A stretch of DNA of 64,000 nt, taken from contig OZ034968.1 in the NCBI GenBank assembly GCA_964030785.1, positions 69,037,399-69,101,398 of the forward strand, written 5' to 3'. This document shows, piece after piece, positions 49,201 to 61,700 of the stretch (position 1 is its first letter; each line of letters opens with the position of its first letter). The position numbers and the translations under genes are program-made. Source of the stretch: Siderastrea siderea (lineage: Eukaryota; Cnidaria; Anthozoa; Scleractinia; Rhizangiidae). The notes under the pieces are model-generated. The model saw only the letters and a list, made by a program, of their open reading frames with translations, had not been told where the DNA came from and did no database searches.

Positions 49201-52200
49201 TTGTACTATAAATAACGGTATAACGCACCCCTACATAACGAAGATCCGGTATCACGAACGAAATTCTTCAACCCAGTAATAGTAAAATGTGTGGAAAAGA
49301 AACCCGATATAATGAACCCTTGTTATAACGGACACATTTTGCCAGTTGTTCCACTGTGTTCCAGCTTTTCCGTCTGAGTATTCCATCTTTTCTTACTCTA
49401 TTATGGGTTTTCATTAGCTCTCCCCAGCGCCTTTGTTGTTGTTTTTCAAGCTTTGCGCTCAGTGTTTTTAGCTCAGTCCCCAGAAAAAAATTCCTGTGCT
49501 TGACTTTTGGGCAAGAGTACGATTTTATCTGTGGGCTCACAAATTAAATTGATGAAAACACGAAGGCGACTAGTCTTCTTTCCCCAACAGCAATTGTTAA
49601 GTGAACGTGTGTTTAAGATTCGTTTTTTTTTTTGACGTGACTAACTTAAAACGTAAACCATCTATCAGTTAAGGTTATGATTTGGTCGAACACGAATGTG
49701 CAGTTTCTATCATTCCAGCAAACTTTAAGAAAGTTTCACAACTAGCAAGTACCTCACCCATCATAACACCATCTGTGGATGCCACTAATGAGTGTGTGTC
49801 TCACCTTGTGGACACCCACCCAGTCCTGGTACTTCAATGGTGTCAGGTGTTACGACAGCTCAAGTACATGGACGCACACTTCTGGTGTGGGTTTATCGAC
49901 ACAGGATCTCGTTTAAGCACAGGTAGGAATTAAGCAAGCCTTTCCTATAATTTTCTTTAGATTTCTCTAACCTACTAAAATTTTACTTCAAATCAAACAC
50001 ATTGAATTTGAATTTTTTTTACAACATGTGATTCAGTCTTTAACTACAAACGTTGTTGTTTACATAAACGATTTCTCTCTCTCCCAAATACAAGATTAGA
50101 GTGCCCCATTTCCAATCCTTTACTTCATTTCACCGCATGAAAGTACTGCTCAGTGGCTTTCAAAAGTGCTCACAGTTTGGGATTTTATCCAAAACCTCAG
50201 TAGTCATAATAACCTTGTGCAGCCAAAGAAACTACTGCTCAGTAGCTTTATATGAATGATTGTATTTTTAAGAGGTTAATGGGACAACTTCACGTCATTA
50301 CCGCTGTGCTTGTTCCGCCATGTCTCAGTCTTGTAACATGGGTTCCGTTGTCCCTGGCTTTGCTCACATTTTTGACGGTTTGCAAAATGACGTAACTAGT
50401 CACTTAAGACGTGAAGAGACATACAAGTCACACGGGACTTGAATTGTTTTTTTGCCTAAAGTAAAATTCTCAATGATGCAAGTAATTTTGCTCCAGCGTG
50501 ACAAGTATCACGAAGGGAGTTTTTTAATCAGTTTGGAGATTTCATTTGTTGGCCAGTAATCGCGTTCATTTGAACAGCATTAATGTAATAGTTTAAATGT
50601 GGCGTCTCAAAAGTCCTTAACGGTTTTTTGTAGCCTCTGGTGGTGATATTGAACTGGAAGGTCCAACACTGAACAAAAATGTGACCCGATTGGGAGTGCT
50701 GCTGATGTACTGTGATCTTCTCATTACTCAACACGTGGTATGTCCATTATTTCACATGACACTACCAGCTCTTAGCCACGGTGCTGTAACGACATTGTGA
50801 GAATCAAAGATAATTTCTAATGTTACTGTACAGGTTGAGAATATTCCAGGTTTGAGTTCACCAAGGCCGCTGAGTAAAAAGACTAAGACTTATTTGTACA
50901 GGGTTAGTGTAACTCGGAAGTTAAATATTCACAAATGAAACAATACACACAATTGTGTAGAGTCCGTTTTCCCACTGGTATTTCTGAACATTTTGCCTCA
51001 GATTAAGACTACCCTGTGCAAATGCATCTTTTGTCCTTTTATTCAGCGGTCTTAGTGAACACAAAACGGGACTGCTGCACAACGTATTTGTCCTTTATTC
51101 GTTAGGACCAAGGAATGTTGGACCTCTCTCAAGCAGGGACCCTGCTGAGAATGTCTCTTGAGGACCTTGTGCAAATGACGGGGGAACCACCTGTTCAGGG
51201 ATTTCTCAGGTAAAATCCAGCTCATTCTATGCGTCAGCTAGGTCTCAATAGTTCCCTTGTAAACCTTTTTCGGGGTAGCGCTGGCTTATATTTTGCTTTT
51301 CTATCGTGAAGCAGATAATTATAGCAAAAAAAAAAATGGAGATAGGAGAAATTCTGTAGTAGAGAGGAGTAAACTTGGAGTTATACGTCTTTCCAGATAG
51401 TCCTTCATAAGATACTCCCGGCATTTTGTTATCTTTCATCATCAGTTCACTGCCTGCCTGGAGAAAGAGGATGTGAAACAATGTATTTAGTGTAAGGGCA
51501 CTACATGAGGAGGGGGTCTCTAGTGTAAGGGGACAAAACGAAGAAGGGGGTGGGAAGATGAGGGGGTGGGGCTCAAACAGTCATCTCTCTAATCTCAAGG
51601 CAATGTTTGCGATAAGTACACCGCTGTTGTCAGTCACAAAATAATATGCAAGAGACATTTAAGACACGATAGATACCAGTCACGTCGTTGAATAGACTGT
51701 AAGAAGTTTTTGTTTTCTTCCAAGGCAGTTGAGCGCGCATGCTGCTTGCTGATCGCACGATATGTTTCTTGCTCCATGCGCTTCACCATCTTTGGAGAAA
51801 AAAATTATGACTGCTCGCCAGTGTATTCATTAAAGCGATCGTCATCTTCCTTCCGCCCTTGCTCTGTTCATGCGTATGGCATCGCAGAGGAAACCCACTC
51901 TGCTAAAAAACATCTACCCATGCCAGTTTACAATTATCTACTTGCAGTATTCTGTACAGCACTCCAGAAGGAAGCAAGCTTCTTCTTGACTCCGTTAGTT
52001 CCTGCAGATCACTTCCCGAAGCCATGAAAAGGGTAAATAACGTAGCTTGTTATTGCAGTAGTTGTAACTCCAAGTAACGCTCAGATCAGCCTCCCTATAA
52101 CTCTGTGGATAGAGTATACAGGTGTGCGGAGGGTCGTGAATTCCACTTTCGTTGCGGACTCAGTAAGTCCTGATGTCACCTCTACCTGATGTAATGCTCA

Positions 52201-55200
52201 CTTCCACACAAATACAAGACAGAAAAAAGTTGATGAAAGTGATGGAAAACTTAACGCATTTGTCTCAAAGACAAACAGAAATGGGTGTTTGGTTTATTCT
52301 GTTTGTATTCAACAACAAACAAACAACATTCTAACAACAAACAAACATTCTAGCAATATACTGGACCAGTTCTTTTTTGTCGATTTGTTTTCCATTTATC
52401 ACGTGTTTATGTTCTGTTTTTAGTCAAGCTTCATGAAAGATTTACTGGTCTGTTTAAAGGGAGTACACCAGTCCCAGTCTCTTTACTTGTTGAGGATACT
52501 AGGAGAGAGTTTTCTCGACTCTTGTCATCAATCTGTCGTCCGAATGGCGGAACGTGTCATTCGTAAGAAGCTAGAGATGTATACTGCTGCACAGAAGGGG
52601 GTAATTGGTCCTGCAAAGTTTTTAAACATAAATACTTCTTTTGTTGATTTTTGCTTGTATCTGTGATTTATTTCGAATTTGACAATCACAACTTTGAGAT
52701 TAAGATGACAGGAATTTGTAACTGTTCAAGTGTTTCGTTAAAAAATTTGTAATAAAAGTTTTACCAACTCGTGTTCTCCTGATTAGATGTGTGAGCTACA
52801 GTACAGTACAGTCGAAGTTCTCTTTACGGACACTTCTGCATAACGGTCACCTCTCTGCTGTGGACAGTTTGCGTGGCCCGAAAGAGGCCAAAATTCACAC
52901 AAACTCCGCCTCTGTGATATGGATTCTCGTTCTTGTCCATTTGGTGTCCGTAGGAAAGAGGTTCGACTGTTTGTCAAGTTCTTAGTTTAGTGAAATAACC
53001 AATATCCTGTTTACCTTAAAAGTCTCTAGTGGTGCTTTTCAAGTAATTGTTGGATCGTTGGTTTTATTATTTTTCTTTAAATCAGGAAACATCCCAAGAC
53101 GTAATGGAGGATGACTTGAGATCTGTTTGTCAGTTAATTGCATCAAAGAAGGCAGGAAAGAGGTATGGTAGATTGAAATGAAAGAAAGTCATAATTCAAC
53201 ACGCTGTTCTTCAAATTCGTGTGGCTACAGTACTACAAGAGAGGGCCAACCTTGTAGGTTTCATGTGTTTTGCGTTTGTCTGAAACCACGCACTATACAA
53301 AAAAATATGATGAGGCCAAGACCTTAAAATAGTGTAAAAACTTCTCGAAGTTTCTTCAGCTGGCAGGTTAACTAAAGGAGAATAAAACCTTTGAAAGCTA
53401 ATAAACTGCGAGTAGTCTCTAATTTTGGCCATGGCGATTGTGGGGCGGGCGAACTAAACACACGCGCGCGCGCGAAATTTCGAGGAGACGCCGGACGCGA
53501 GGGGAGCGCCAAAATTCTAAAAGCTAATTGCTGCCTCAACACGGTTTAATTCATATGTGACTGCAGAGCATAATGTGACTGGCTTAAATAAAACTTGAGA
53601 TCAAATGGACTGACGGATACGTCACGAAACTTCAAGCCCTCTATTTTGTTCATTTCAGGAATTCTCCTCTGCTGCTGTTGGTGAATAAAATTCTTTTTCC
53701 CAGTCCATCCCTGGAAAGAGAAATGCCTTGCAGTGAAGAGCTAGCTTCGTCCATGGACAACTATACTGTAGACAGGGTAAGCATTTAATTTGCAGAAGTC
53801 CGTAGTTTGTAGCTTTTAGCGGGCTATAAATAGCGGGCAAATTCTGAAATTTGAAACTTGGATTTCGTGGTATTTAGCGTTTATTCAGTGAAGTGGAGGT
53901 GAATACTGGTGGATATTTAGCTAGCTGATTCACAGGTTGGTACATTTCTACTGCTGTTCACCGACATTAAGGTGTGTGTTATATGTTTAAGTGAAATATA
54001 TCATGATTTGTGATCATTTTATTTAAATCACAGGGATGGTTCCGTCGTCTCGCAGAGCAGTGTTGTTTTGCCGGTCATCCAAAGGACCAGAAGACCAACG
54101 CGATCATCCCACAAGAGGCAATTCAGATGTTGAGTGCGTTGAGTGCCAAAGAAGTTTCTGACATTGTAAATCACAAGGTTGGGTTTTATTGTAAAACGTT
54201 TATTTCTCTCAGATGATTTTGGCCCATCAATTTTTTTTAGTGTAGAAAGTACCGTAAAAGTTCAGATTAAGCTTAGATTTAGCTCAGATTAAGCCTTCCT
54301 CCAAAGGCTCTGTAAAGCCTTCATTTGTTGAGGCCTCAGATTAAAATAATACCTTCTCAGGGCTTAATGTAGCTTTGACGGTAAGCCTAAATCATTTTAC
54401 TCAGCTGGAATAATTCTTCTTACTTAGCAGGATGTTCCTGCTTTCAAACCTTCATTTTGAATAGAACTTTTTCCGCAATTGGTCGGACAACCTCCATCTC
54501 GGACTTTTCATCCAAGACGCAATCCACAGTCACACAAGACGGACTATTTTGTCTAAGCCAAGCATATCAAAAAAATGTGTCCAGGAGTTGAAAAGTAAAA
54601 GATCTATTCCTCATTTACGTAAATTATTGTGAGCCCTTTGTAATGCGTTTTTAATACGTGAAATGATTGTGTCTTTTATATATCAAAGGATTTTGATATG
54701 TCGCTTCTGGAAGAATGTATACTGCACGGCATAGAAAGAACTCTTCAGTTGACTGCAAGAAGACAGAATCCAGAGGTACTCTATGTTATCAGATTTGATG
54801 CAGCTCTTTTTCACCCTCTCACCCTCGAGAGATCCTAGAATAAAAATACAAAATATTACTATGTTTATTCTGCAAAATACTGCTAAACAAGGTCCGTCAT
54901 ATGAACGAACTTCTTAGTAGTTTTTATTTAAATAGTCACAGCTTAGGATTTCATCCACATGCACACTCAAATGTTATAATCACTTTGTCCTCAACAGCAG
55001 CGAAGAAAATAGGCCATTTCCGAGTTGTCTTGTTCCTCTTTTTCAAAGCGAGTCTTGGTGCATAGCTTTTCATATGAAAATGAGTTTTCATTCACATGCA
55101 GGTAAAACTCATTTTCATATGAAAGGTTTTGCACGAGGCCTCGCTTTGAAAAAGAGGCACAAGACAACTCGGAAATGGCCTATTACTGCTCAGTAGCTTT

Positions 55201-58200
55201 TATTTCAATGGTCAGACTCTAGGATTTCATCCTTGGACTCAAGACGTAGAACCACTTTCTCCTTAACAGTATACCACAACAAAGTAATGCTTTGTAGCGT
55301 AGCTTTCATATGAAAAGTCACACTTTTGAATTTCACTTACAGACTCAAAAGTTAAAACCACCTTGTACAGCATAGTAATCAGTACCACAGGAAAGTATTG
55401 CGTCAGTAACTTTCATTTGAATGGTCACACTTTAGGACTTCATCCACACACTCAAATGTTAGAACATGCTCAGTAGCTTTCATTTGAATTCAACCACAGT
55501 CTTAAACGTTTGAACGACCTTGTACAACAATACCGCAGGAACGTAGTGCTCAAAAGCTTTCATTAGAATAGACTCACTTTAGGATTTTATACACAGATTC
55601 AAAACGTAAGACCACTTTGCATAGCATAGTAATCAGTACCACAGGAAAGTAGTGCTCAATAACTTTCATTTGAACGTTTACACTTCAGGTTTCATCCACA
55701 GATTCAAAAGTAAGAACCACCTTGTACAGCACAATAAACAGCACCACAGGAAAGTACTGCTCAGTAGCTTTCTTTTCCGTGGTCGCATTTAGGATTTCGT
55801 TCGCAGACTGACAAATCAGTGGTACCACAGTGTTTGTTTCTTTGTTCGACTCGAGTAGTCAGAGGCGGGTTAACCCTTTAAGCCCCAGTAATGACCCAGT
55901 AGTGACGAGCATCTATTTTCTCCTACTATAATTACTATTCGATCCAACGTACAGGTCACGAGAATAAAGGAAATGATCACTAACCATAAAATGTTGGGAT
56001 GTTTAATCAAATTCTCCCAACTAGTGCGATAAGAAATGTATGAGGAACAGTAAGGAGAACATGCATGTTGATATTGGGGCTTAAAGATGAGGTGTCTTGA
56101 TGTGTAGGCAAATTCTCCCAACTAGTGCGATAAGAAATGTATGAGGAACAGTAAGGAGAACATGCATGTTGATATTGGGGCTTAAAGATGAGGTGTCTTG
56201 ATGTGTAGGCAAATTCTCCCAACTAGTGCGATAAGAAATGTATGTAGATCAGTGAGGAGAACATATATGTTGATATTGGAGCTTAAAGGTTTAAAGCAGT
56301 CCTAGAGTCAGTCACCATGACTTACCATTGTCTTACATTACCTTTTCAGGAAGCTGCAAGTAATTTATACCACAGCACAGAAAACTTGGAGAACACTGAA
56401 ATCGATCATTTATTGTTGGTTTCTAAACTCAGCTTGTTCACACACATTGAACAAGTCGCCAAGGATGTCATTCGAACCCGAACTTTCAGAGGTAATTCAC
56501 GGTACTTTGTGATACGGTCTATATATACCCTTTTTTCATCCAGGTTTTACTATACAGTTATGCACAATAATTATACATTCGAGCCTCTTGGAATCCAAAA
56601 TGACAGGAAAGATGGGCGCCAAGTAGAGGTCCTAGCAACAAGAGGTCTCAAAGATATAGTGTTTTGGTTGAAAAAACAAAAAACAAAAACAAAAAACAAA
56701 AGATTGTCAAGTAGTGACGTTGTGGTGCCTAGCACTGTAATTAAATTTTGTTTATTGTTGATTAATACCTTTGTTCTTATTTCAGACACTGAAAATTCCT
56801 CTAAAATCCACTGTTTCTGCCTGGCCCCTGACCGACTGTCTGCGCTCTGTAATGATGTCACGTGGTGCAAGAAAGTCACCTGTCTTGCCAGGGCTCTTGT
56901 GGCTCTTGCTAGTGCCATTCCCACGCTTCCTAAACATTGCACGATTCCCGAGTCGGGACGAAAAGTTCTTTTTCAGTTTATATTTATTCCACTGGCGGTA
57001 AGGGAATTTTTGTAACCTATTCTGTGATCTTTAAAAAGCCACAACAATTAATAAATTAAACTTTAATATATTGTTTTCTGTATTGCAAGTATTTCACTAT
57101 TGCGGTCTTCGATTGTCTGTAGGAAGCCAAGCCAAACTAACTCCAGGGCTCGACAAAAACTTGAATTTCAGCTTGCCCTTTGGGCAATCAGGTGTCAGAA
57201 TTTGCTTGCCCGAGCCAATTTCCCACTTGCCCATGTTTAAAAAAACACAAATTCTTATGCTCATTAATAATTCATGAGACATGGAAAAAAAATCTCACAA
57301 AGTCAGTGTTAGATGAGTGATCGCTCTCCTTCTGTTGAACGTTTTGCTATGTAATATAATGTGGGAGGTCGTTCACATTTACTATCTATCACATGGTACC
57401 GTTCTAGTACGTAACAATGTTTACTGACTGACTGCACTAAGTTAGCGTGGATCAGAGTTTAAAGAGTTTTTTATTTTTATTTTTAACGCACGTGTAATAG
57501 CAGGTATTAATTAAGTGACGGTTAAATGAAGCATTGGTCTAAATGTGTAACAGACCACGTTCAAATCGCACATTCGTTGTGAAAAGAAGTTTGATTCAGG
57601 CAGATTTTGATCTCGTGCTAACCAACCCATGTAGTTCTCAGATCGTCATCTTTCCAGACCTCAGAGCATGAAAAGCCTGAAAATATGCTTGCGTTTATAA
57701 ACCTGAATTGACCTTCGAATGTTTGATTTATACTTACAGTTGCCACAGATTGAAAAGCAATTTATCAACACATTCAAAATTTTATATAAAACACAAGCTC
57801 AAACTTATATGTTTACTCCACTTTCTTGCTTCGATTCTGTCTGCATATGGTGTGTGGTATGCAGCGCAAAAAATATACTAATAATAAGGAAAAGAAACCT
57901 TCGTAAGACTAACGCGTAAAGGATCTGCTAACAGCTAGTAGATTTTTGCCTAAAAATTGAAAAAGGCTTTCCAGTTGAAGGTCAGGGAGGGATTTCAACA
58001 ATTGACTGATTACTGTTACCAAAACCGATTATCTGGATGTTGAAAACGTCTAAGTGCTTCAAACTAAACGTCTTACAAAATGTTTTAGAAAAAGTCATTT
58101 TAAGCGATTGCAAGACTGACAAATCAACTGATAAAAACGTTAAACCAGATCGATATTTAACTTAACAATTTTCACAGCTTTGCTAAACGGTTGTGTACGC

Positions 58201-58728
58201 TGTTAGTGTTTAATTATTTGTCATTTATTTGACAGACTTAAAATGTAATTTAATGGAGGGTTTGCCTTAGGCTCAGTCTCCAACCGTGAGTGTCTCGATG
58301 CGCCCGCGATTCTCGCCACCTTCACGGCTGGGTGCACGGGTTTGGTTGCATGTCCGTGACGTCATTACAATTTTAATAATTATGCAGACAATCCACACGT
58401 CATTTGCTTAAATCTTATCTGTTTTTTTTTTATCGTCTTGAAAAAAAGCGAAATGCGAAAAGTATGCCTGAAACGTCCTCCTAAAAGTGTGAAATTTCAA
58501 GAGAAAGACGAAATCCCGCTAAATTATGCCACGCATTCTGCCCCGCAAATTTCAGGGGGCTTGTCTCTGATTGGTCACTCTAAACAATAACCAAACCCGT
58601 GCGCCCAGCCGTGAAGGTGGCGAAAATCGCGGGCGCATCGAGACACTCACGGCTGGAGACTGAGCCTAGGTTTGCCTGGGTGCTTGCCCGTTGGGCAAGT
58701 GACCATGAAAAGTTACTTGCCCGACCTC

Positions 58729-58759
<31 letters not shown>

Positions 58760-61700
58760 ACTTTTGTCGAGCCCTGTAACTTGTGACTGGGCTAACGCGT
58801 TCCTTGCATTTGGAATTGCATATGTTTCTTCGAGTTCTGATTGGTTCATAAGTTCATTTGCATTAGTTGTGATTTGTTAGATATCATATATTTAATTTTG
58901 ATTTTACTATGGAATTTGAAAACCGCCCTAAATATGTTAAGTTTGTATCTGGCTGTTTCCGAGTGTAACTACATTGCATCAGTACCTGATAAGACAACCT
59001 GCTTTCAACAAAAATTGTGCAAAATGCCCACGATACATTTTTTAAGGATTTATGAATTATTGTTTTTGCTGTTCTTGTTGACAGGAGATGCACTATAACT
59101 TCTTACATGGGAAGTTCCCTTGTTCTACAGAGCTTACATCTCATCTTGAATGCCTCGCTAAGGTAATTCAGTGCCCCCAAAATAAAATAGGAAGTGCTAA
59201 CGTGAAAAAATGACCAACAAATCAAAGTGAGAGATTAAAAAAAGAAGAACGATAAGATCAAAGGTGACAATTTTCCACGATTTAAACACACAGTCCACAT
59301 GTTTACCACACAGTCCCTTATGTAGGTGTTATGTGTACTGAGTAGCTCTCAGAGCCTGTGTCCCTTAATGCAGTTTCAGTGTGATTAACTCTCATAAACT
59401 GCATTTGTATGATGCTTTGTTGTTGTTTTTTCCTTACTTGTCTAATTTGGACCTTTGATTTTTCCTCCGTTGCACAGTTTCTTAATCTCGATTGTTGTAA
59501 GAGTATTGGAGAGCTGGAGTTCTTTCCGTTGGTTTGTTCAGCGATCAGTCACGTGCATGCGCTGTTAAACTCAGGTGAGTGAGGATTAAAAGTACACTCA
59601 GTTGAAGGCGAGAGGGAGATCAATACAGTACGCAGTTTAACACATCTGTTTGTGTTGTATTTTCCATAGTTGTCGGCAGTGGTGACACTAAGGTAGAGGA
59701 CTATTTTACAGATGAAGCAGAGGTTGATATGAGTGACGATGGTGAGGAATGTATCGAGTCTTTACCAGTAATTTTAAAGGATTATGTCACGCAATTTTCT
59801 GACAGTACTGTCACACTAGGTCACGCATTTTGGTAATTTTGTCACGTTTGATGTGCTCTTTTAGGGAATTCTGTCACGCTTGGTTACGTTATTTATGGCG
59901 ATTCAGTTACGCTAGGTCACACTACTTTTTTAGCAATGTTGTCACGCTAATTAAGGCTATTTTAGACGATTTTGTCACCCTAAGACAAACTATTATGGGC
60001 GATCAAGTCATGGTATAACGTAGGTCGTGATACTATAGGCTATTGTGTTTAATACACTATAAAAATTGGTGAAAAAAAAAACAAAAGAATTACTAGGAAA
60101 TGATAGAAACTTGGAATATTCAAACAGAAGAGATCTGAAAGGTTTCCTGAACTAATTTTTTCCTTTCAACTGACTGACCATCTTTCTTTCTCTCAGGAAT
60201 TCAAATTGCCAGGAAAGCCTGCAACGAAATCTCATTTTTAGTCCATCGCCTCCTCGCCATGATAAAACCAGGCTCTGTTGGAACCTCTGTCCCTCAATTC
60301 CTCATTGGTCCTTTTCATGATGTCATAGTTGGTTTGGCGAGGCAACCGCTGGTCAACGGCTACGCACGTACACTACCCCAAGTGTGGAAGATGGGGTGGG
60401 CTCCAATCCCCGAGGGGCCTTTGAAAACCGAGCTTCCGCCATTGCCAATAGAGATATTGAAAGAAAAGGATGTGCTGGACGAATTCGTGAGAAGAGTGAA
60501 CTTGATCGGTAAGCGCTTGTTTAAGATGGTCCAGTTCGTCTCTGTTTAAGACTGTAGCTAAAGAGAAGGCTTTCCATATTAAAATTCATTTTCATTTGTG
60601 TGTATGTAAGCGGTTTTGCATTGAGTGGCGCTCTTAAAGAAGAAGGCAAAAGCAACTCGCAAATAGACCATTCACAGGATAACTTTAGCCTTTGCTGCAG
60701 GACAAGGTCAGAGCCCTTCATATGTGACGCACTTGCGCTGATATAAAACTTGTTTGCAAATAAAGCAGGGCTGTCCACAACTTTTCAAGTAGCTGGCAAA
60801 AATCTCTAAGTAGCCGGACAGTGATTACCGAGCGCCGAAGGCGATCCCTTCTAGCGGGGTCTGAGGGCATGCCCCCCCAGGAAATTTTTACATTTGAAGT
60901 CCCCAGAAACGGAATTTCCTTGATTCTGAGCACAAATTTCCAATAACGTCAGTTCCAAAAGTAATCGTACCTTTTCAATTTTATTTGTATAAACTCATGC
61001 CTTCAGTGGTTTTCTACATGTAATTCCCAGATCTCAACGTAATGAACTAATAATCGTGTATCTCTGTGCCAACCAGATTTATTTTTAAGTCAATAAACTG
61101 CAATGGGAAAGAAGTTTCATTTTCATATAAATGCGCCAGTAAAGGAACAAATAATTTGTCTTTAAAAAAATACATATATCACAAAAGTAGCCGGCACAAA
61201 CGACCTAAGTAGCTGGTTAATTCTGCCGGCTGCCGGCTGTTAGGAACAACCCCGATAAAGGGTGTTGCACCAGGCTTTGGGAAAAGGGCAAATGATTGGG
61301 ACAGGGCAAACATTTCTCCTGCGGGCGAAATCCCCCGTCTTGTGAGCTTTTCCGTTTGCCTATTCGCCCATGAAATCTTTGTCCTGTCCCGATCATCTTC
61401 CCCTGGGTCTCCGAGGATGTGAAAAAAGAGGCTTGAGGCAACTTGTGAATGCCTTGTTGTTTATTAACTTCATTATCGTAACAAGAATGTTTTAGTTTTT
61501 TAATCTGCGAGCTTGTCGTCGATAAATTGTATCATGATAATGTCGAAATAGTTTTGGATAAGGATCAAAACCAAAACCAATCCTGAATGGCTGTCGCAAC
61601 TTTTTCGTCTCTGGGAACGGTTTTTAACCGACGAAGTCGAGTTAGAGCAGTCGTGTCAAGAGGGTCGACTGGTTTGGTCGGTCAAAATACGTCGTGTAAG

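Noticed and set aside
50831..50846. Possible mini-exon after 'gtactgtacag' in HTT intron 37
   Set aside because: Exons 37 and 38 already join in phase and match huntingtin without it.
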